From contig JAYWVB010000051.1 in the NCBI GenBank assembly GCA_039881045.1, forward strand, positions 124,001 to 188,000: 64,000 nucleotides of DNA. Reading direction: 5' to 3'. The notes beneath the pieces are model-generated. The model did no database searches. It saw only the letters and a program-made list of their open reading frames with translations, and was not told where the DNA came from. Positions 59,803 to 64,000 of the stretch are shown piece by piece. Positions within the stretch are counted from its first letter, which is position 1. Each line of letters starts with the position of its first letter. The position numbers and the translations under genes were made by a program. Source of the stretch: Chaetomium olivaceum. Taxonomy: Eukaryota; Ascomycota; Sordariomycetes; Sordariales; Chaetomiaceae.

Positions 59803-62800
59803 TGAGTGCCTCAGCTAGATTTCCTGTTCCTTCTCCACAGAACCTCCGCTTCGTCCGTCAGATTCTCACCTTCTCGAGACCTGACCAAGACCAACGCCGA
59901 GCTCTTCTTCCGCCGACACCCAGTCGACGCCCCCTCCTCGCCTTCTCTCTTTCTCTCTCTCCCTTCGCTGCCTTGCAGCATCCTCCTTCGCGGCTCTCCC
60001 CGTCGCTCTCTCCTGGGCTCTCCCCGCCCACCCTTCCTTTCCGAGACCATGGTCTCGAAGATTTGGACCAAGAGGGCCAAGTACCCTCCTCCCGTGGCGA
60101 CCACCCACCACTGGGAGGAGGGCGACATTGCTTTCCTGCGTAAGTCAACTCCAAGCTGTTCGTGCCCCAACCAGAGCGGAATTACTAAACCTTTTGCAGG
60201 ATCCTCAAATACCTTCAGCCCCGAGGATCGCAGGGCCCTGACGAACCCGACCCGGGAGTTCCCCTGGGGGTACATTCATGTACGAGCGACCAGCCGTAAG
60301 TCCCGCCAGTTCTGCTACCGTCCCGGCCAAGAACCTCACTGACCCATCTCAGATCCCGTAATCATTCTCCGGCGGCTTTCACGGGGATCAACCCACGTGT
60401 TGATCACGACGATCTCCGCCTTCGGCTCTGGGCCGGAGAACAACTACCTCGCCCCGTGGAACCAGGACCGGCACTACGACAAGGCACGCGTCGACTTTCG
60501 CTCGTTCGCGGGTTCCGAGCGGTCCACCCACCAGTTCCCACCGCTCTTCCTCCGTCCCGGCGAGGCGATGCGCAAGCCCCACGCCAGCTGGGTGTACATC
60601 CAGAGAGCTTGGGTCGTGCCCACCACGGTCCTTGGCCGCTTCGATAGTGTCAGGGGCGCCGACGTGGTTAGGCTGACCCCCGAGAGCCTCGACGACCTGC
60701 GCACCCACATGGCCGCCAGGTGCAGCGCCTGGCCCTCTTGCCAGAGGCGTCTGCTGGCCGTCGAGCCGACCTGCTCTCCGGGTGCCTCTGCCGTCCCAGC
60801 TGGTCCTGCCGTCGCCCCCGCCGTCGCCTCTGCCTCTGCCTGTGCCGCCGTCGCTGCCTCCGCCGCCGTCGCCCCCGTTCCTGCCGTCGTGGCCCCCTCC
60901 GCTGCCTCCGCCCCTGCTGCCCCTCCCGACACGGGCCAGCTTCCTCCCTCTTCGCGCCCCACGCCAGCGGCACGTTCACCAGCCCCCACCGCCGTTCGGA
61001 CGTGGGCGGCCGTCGCTGGCAAATCCGGGCAGCCCAAGTCTGCCGCTCCGCCGCCCTCCCCTCCCTCGCGACTCGTCCTAAAGAAAAAGGGACGGGAGAC
61101 GGACAAGGAGAAGGACAAGGACAAGGGCAAGGGCAAAAAGCCCTGGGAGCTCAACTGGCGGAAGTAGCAGCACTGCCAACTGCTACGACGGTCCGGTACG
61201 GCTACACGTCGACTTTATCCTCGGCGGTCAATTTGTGGTTGGTGCGGTTTGAGGAACTTCGGGAATGGTCTGGTCGCTGGGTCTTGGGATGTCTGGGTTT
61301 TTCTGGGCTGGATCGGGTTGGTGTATTGTGGGACATGGGAATTCATGAGCTTTAAAGCTTTGAATTTTGAGATTGGATATGAGTTTGCTGGATTTCGAGG
61401 CTTTTGGGTTGTCTTTTTGCGTTCGATACCTGACCTAGATTTGTCAGTGATTTTGAATTTAGAGTTTAGTATGTGGTCTTAATTAATTATTAATTATCTT
61501 ACAGCTGAATTTCCATGTCTACTTCGTTATAATAAGCCTTCCAGGTTGCTAGTCTCCACTGACATCGCCAAATGCATGTTTTATATGTTCGTGGTCACTC
61601 ATTGTTTCGCCACAAAATATTGCCTCAAAGCTCTCAGCTTTTCAAACAGTCAGGTAACTGAGGCTTCTGAAACCGATCGTGTCTCTTGGAGTAGATTTTA
61701 ATCAGTCTATCTACTGGTAATTGTCACTTCTGTCAAAACACCAAGTCCCGAGATTGAAACTAGAGCTAGCTAGCACACTGGTAGATTACCACTACGCGTC
61801 TGTGACAGTTTAGCCCTAATTTTTATGGAGGCGTGCCCCTAGTTCCGGGTCATCTGGTACCCAAGGAGCAGCTGCGGCGGCATCGGGTTACTAAGGTAAG
61901 GTCCCTATCACCATGCAGGCAGCTATTATGATGTATGTTGCACTATCAGTACCTATAGCACATCAGCAAAACAAGACAATCTAGAATGGTAAAGTATGAC
62001 CCAACTGAGATCAGGGCAAAGTCGGGCTCCGAGGTCCTACTGGGACTGCGTCGTCTAGACCGAGTAAGGGAGAAAAGAAAAAGGGTCAGATTGGGGTGCG
62101 TAAGACAAGGGAGCTCCCGGAAGGAAGAAATGTGACTCAATTACTTGGTCTGGGGGCTTCACACCAAAAACTAGTCTGGCTTGCTTAGCTGATCTTTCAA
62201 ATATGTATTATGAGCTGCTTGTTTGTGACGAACCTCTCCTGGACCTCGTCCTGTTAGGGTTCAGTCTGATTGAAGGTGTCTTGCAAAGGTACTAGGTTCG
62301 GTGCAGCCAAAAGGTGCACAACAAAGACTTGTCTCAACAGTAGGCTCTCGAGCTTGTAGCGAACTGTAATTGTGATTGCTAACTGGAGAACTCCCAGAGC
62401 TCTCCAGAACGAGTGACTATATACTATCTAATTCCGAGGTATCTTGTACCTGCTCTGGGTGCTCCGTCCCAGAGCGTCCAGAGCATCCTGCATCTTGACG
62501 ATGCTTTCCCTGCTCTGTGTCGGAGCACACAGAGCGCCTAGTGCTCTTCTGATTGGCTATCCTAGCGGTTGGTTCCGGGCGTCCCGCGCCCCACTTCTGT
62601 GCGTTCCGGATAGTGACCGTGACATTGTTGGAGGGTGGAGATGTGAATGACGAGGTCAGGCCGGATAGGTAAATTAACCAGAGTGTGCTAGTCAAAACGA
62701 AATGAGAATGGGAAGGTGGGAGGCTAGTGCCAGCTGCTGAGGAACATGATATTTGTCGTTAATCCTTTTTTTTGTTGAAGCTCAAGTTGCATGAGGATGA

Positions 62801-64000
62801 GTTGTCAGGAGAAGTGGTCTCCGATAATGGACGTGCGCAAGACGACCAATCGGGCAATGCCAAACGGTGGCTCGGTTCCACGAGGTCACGTGTTGGTAAC
62901 CATTCCTCCCGATCAACTCAACCCCTTGAACAGCTCATGCGTGAAGGCTCATGATTGTTAGTTTTTCGTTATTAGCCTCTGAAAAGTTCATTGTATATTA
63001 TTTTTAAGAAAGCTCTGATGAGACACGAAGGTCTTACAAAGGCGCAGAGCTCCCTCCTTTCCCAGGCCCGTATCGGGGATATAGGCCTCCGGGACTACCT
63101 GTTCAGGGTGAAAGTCCCGGAGGTCCGTACCCCCTATTGCGAGTGCGGGAGAGGCAGGGAGACAGTGGAGCACTTGGTGGTTTGGTGCCCCGACCCGCCG
63201 TTACAAAGGCCGTGGGACGGCAGAGAGATTCGGTCACATCGGGACCTACAAACCGTATTACGGGGAGTAGGTGCCCGGAGCAGAAGATTTGTTAGGAAGG
63301 TCCTTGGCTGGCTGATGGACTCTGGCCGGCTACTGGAGTATAGCCTAGCCAGAAGGCTGGAGCTAGAAACAGTGGATGGGGAGGGCTAGAGGGCACGGAG
63401 GCCGGCAAAGGGCCTCCTTTCTTTTGCAGTATGACGGATTCACAGATTGTTGTCTCAAAGTGGTAGACAGAGGTTTTTATCCGGCCTATACGGTACGGTT
63501 CCCTTTGTAAATAGCAGTAGAAGGACCGGCGCGCCCCAGGGCATATCGGTGTAGGAAATAATAATAATAATATATTATTTTTAAGGTATTTTGTCACGTC
63601 CACTGTGTTGAAGGTACGAGGGTGGGGCGCGGGACGCCCCGGACCAATCGTTAACATGGCCAATGAGCAACGTGCTCAGTGGGCTCAGTGACTGAGCAAG
63701 GTGAGCAGCGTGCTCAGTGGGCTCAGCGACTGAGCAAGGTGAGCAGCGTGCTCAGTGGGCTCAGCGACTGAGCAGACTGAGCACCCGGGACTTAGATAGT
63801 ATATAGTCACTCGCTCTGGAGAGCTCTGGGAGTTTTCCAGTTAGCAATCATAACTACAGTTCGCTACCAGCTCAAGAGCCTACTGTTGAGACAAGTCTTT
63901 GTTGTGCACCCTTTGGCTGCACCGAACCCTAGCATCCGTTGCAAGACTACCTTCACTGAACCCTAACAGGATAGGATCCTAGATGAGGTTCGTCACATAT

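Larger units (their letters stand above)
58712..60048. other. AT-richer intergenic region with promoter of the 60-kb gene
   Basis: 1.3 kb without coding signals, rich in TA dinucleotides. It holds a 28-bp tandem duplication (59652-59707), a TATATAA at 59796-59802 and a long CT-rich leader (about 59930-60045). A decayed, RIP-mutated repeat is possible but was not demonstrated. Confidence 0.45.

Overview
The window is nuclear DNA from a filamentous ascomycete. Nearly every conserved gene has short (about 50-130 nt) GT-AG introns, the GC content is high, the genes are densely packed on both strands, and the protein set (Rieske protein, GUA1, Syp1, Mad1, Bir1, Tam41, Cdc4 light chain, Zn2Cys6 factor, DUF1996, Pmp3) is typical of Sordariomycetes. 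Protein texture suggests Sordariales (Chaetomiaceae-like). This placement is inferred from remembered homologues; no search was run.

Layout. 1-6 kb: the tail of an unknown gene, the mitochondrial Rieske iron-sulfur protein, a 2.7-kb gene-free stretch and a TATA-driven secreted protein. 6.6-23 kb: an R3H protein, a PAN-domain membrane protein, a PQ-loop transporter-like protein divergent from a WRAP53/Swt21-type WD40 protein, a large fungal protein with a possible XPF-like C-terminus, and a Zn2Cys6 transcription factor. 23.8-44.5 kb: GMP synthase with about 20 introns, a Csk1-like kinase, a small hypothetical gene divergent from the endocytic F-BAR/muHD protein SYP1, checkpoint protein MAD1, mitochondrial CDP-DAG synthase TAM41, a secreted DUF1996 protein, a probable tRNA-derived SINE, an N-terminally extended PMP3-type protein and the survivin homologue BIR1. 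46.7-58.7 kb: an amino-acid permease, a complete MULE transposon with 47-bp terminal repeats, an intron-containing tRNA-Ile, a thimet-type oligopeptidase, the essential myosin light chain and a CoA-binding protein. 60-64 kb: a gene that appears restricted to related fungi, then a repeat nest of two oppositely oriented solo LTRs around a 5'-truncated LINE.

Across the window many conserved genes, including ones expected to be essential (GUA1, MAD1, BIR1), are interrupted by isolated one- or two-base indels, several of them in C/G or T homopolymers. I read these as sequence errors in an unpolished assembly rather than pseudogenes, and annotate the genes across the breaks. Genes without such breaks (Rieske, secreted protein, PAN, PQ-loop, TAM41, DUF1996, PMP3, myosin light chain, CoA-binding protein, the 60-kb orphan) splice cleanly.

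No operon-like or biosynthetic cluster is evident. The genes are mostly housekeeping functions: respiration, purine synthesis, endocytosis, chromosome segregation, cytokinesis and mitochondrial lipid synthesis. The mobile DNA is concentrated in 39.8-40.2, 48.7-51.9 and 62.2-64 kb.
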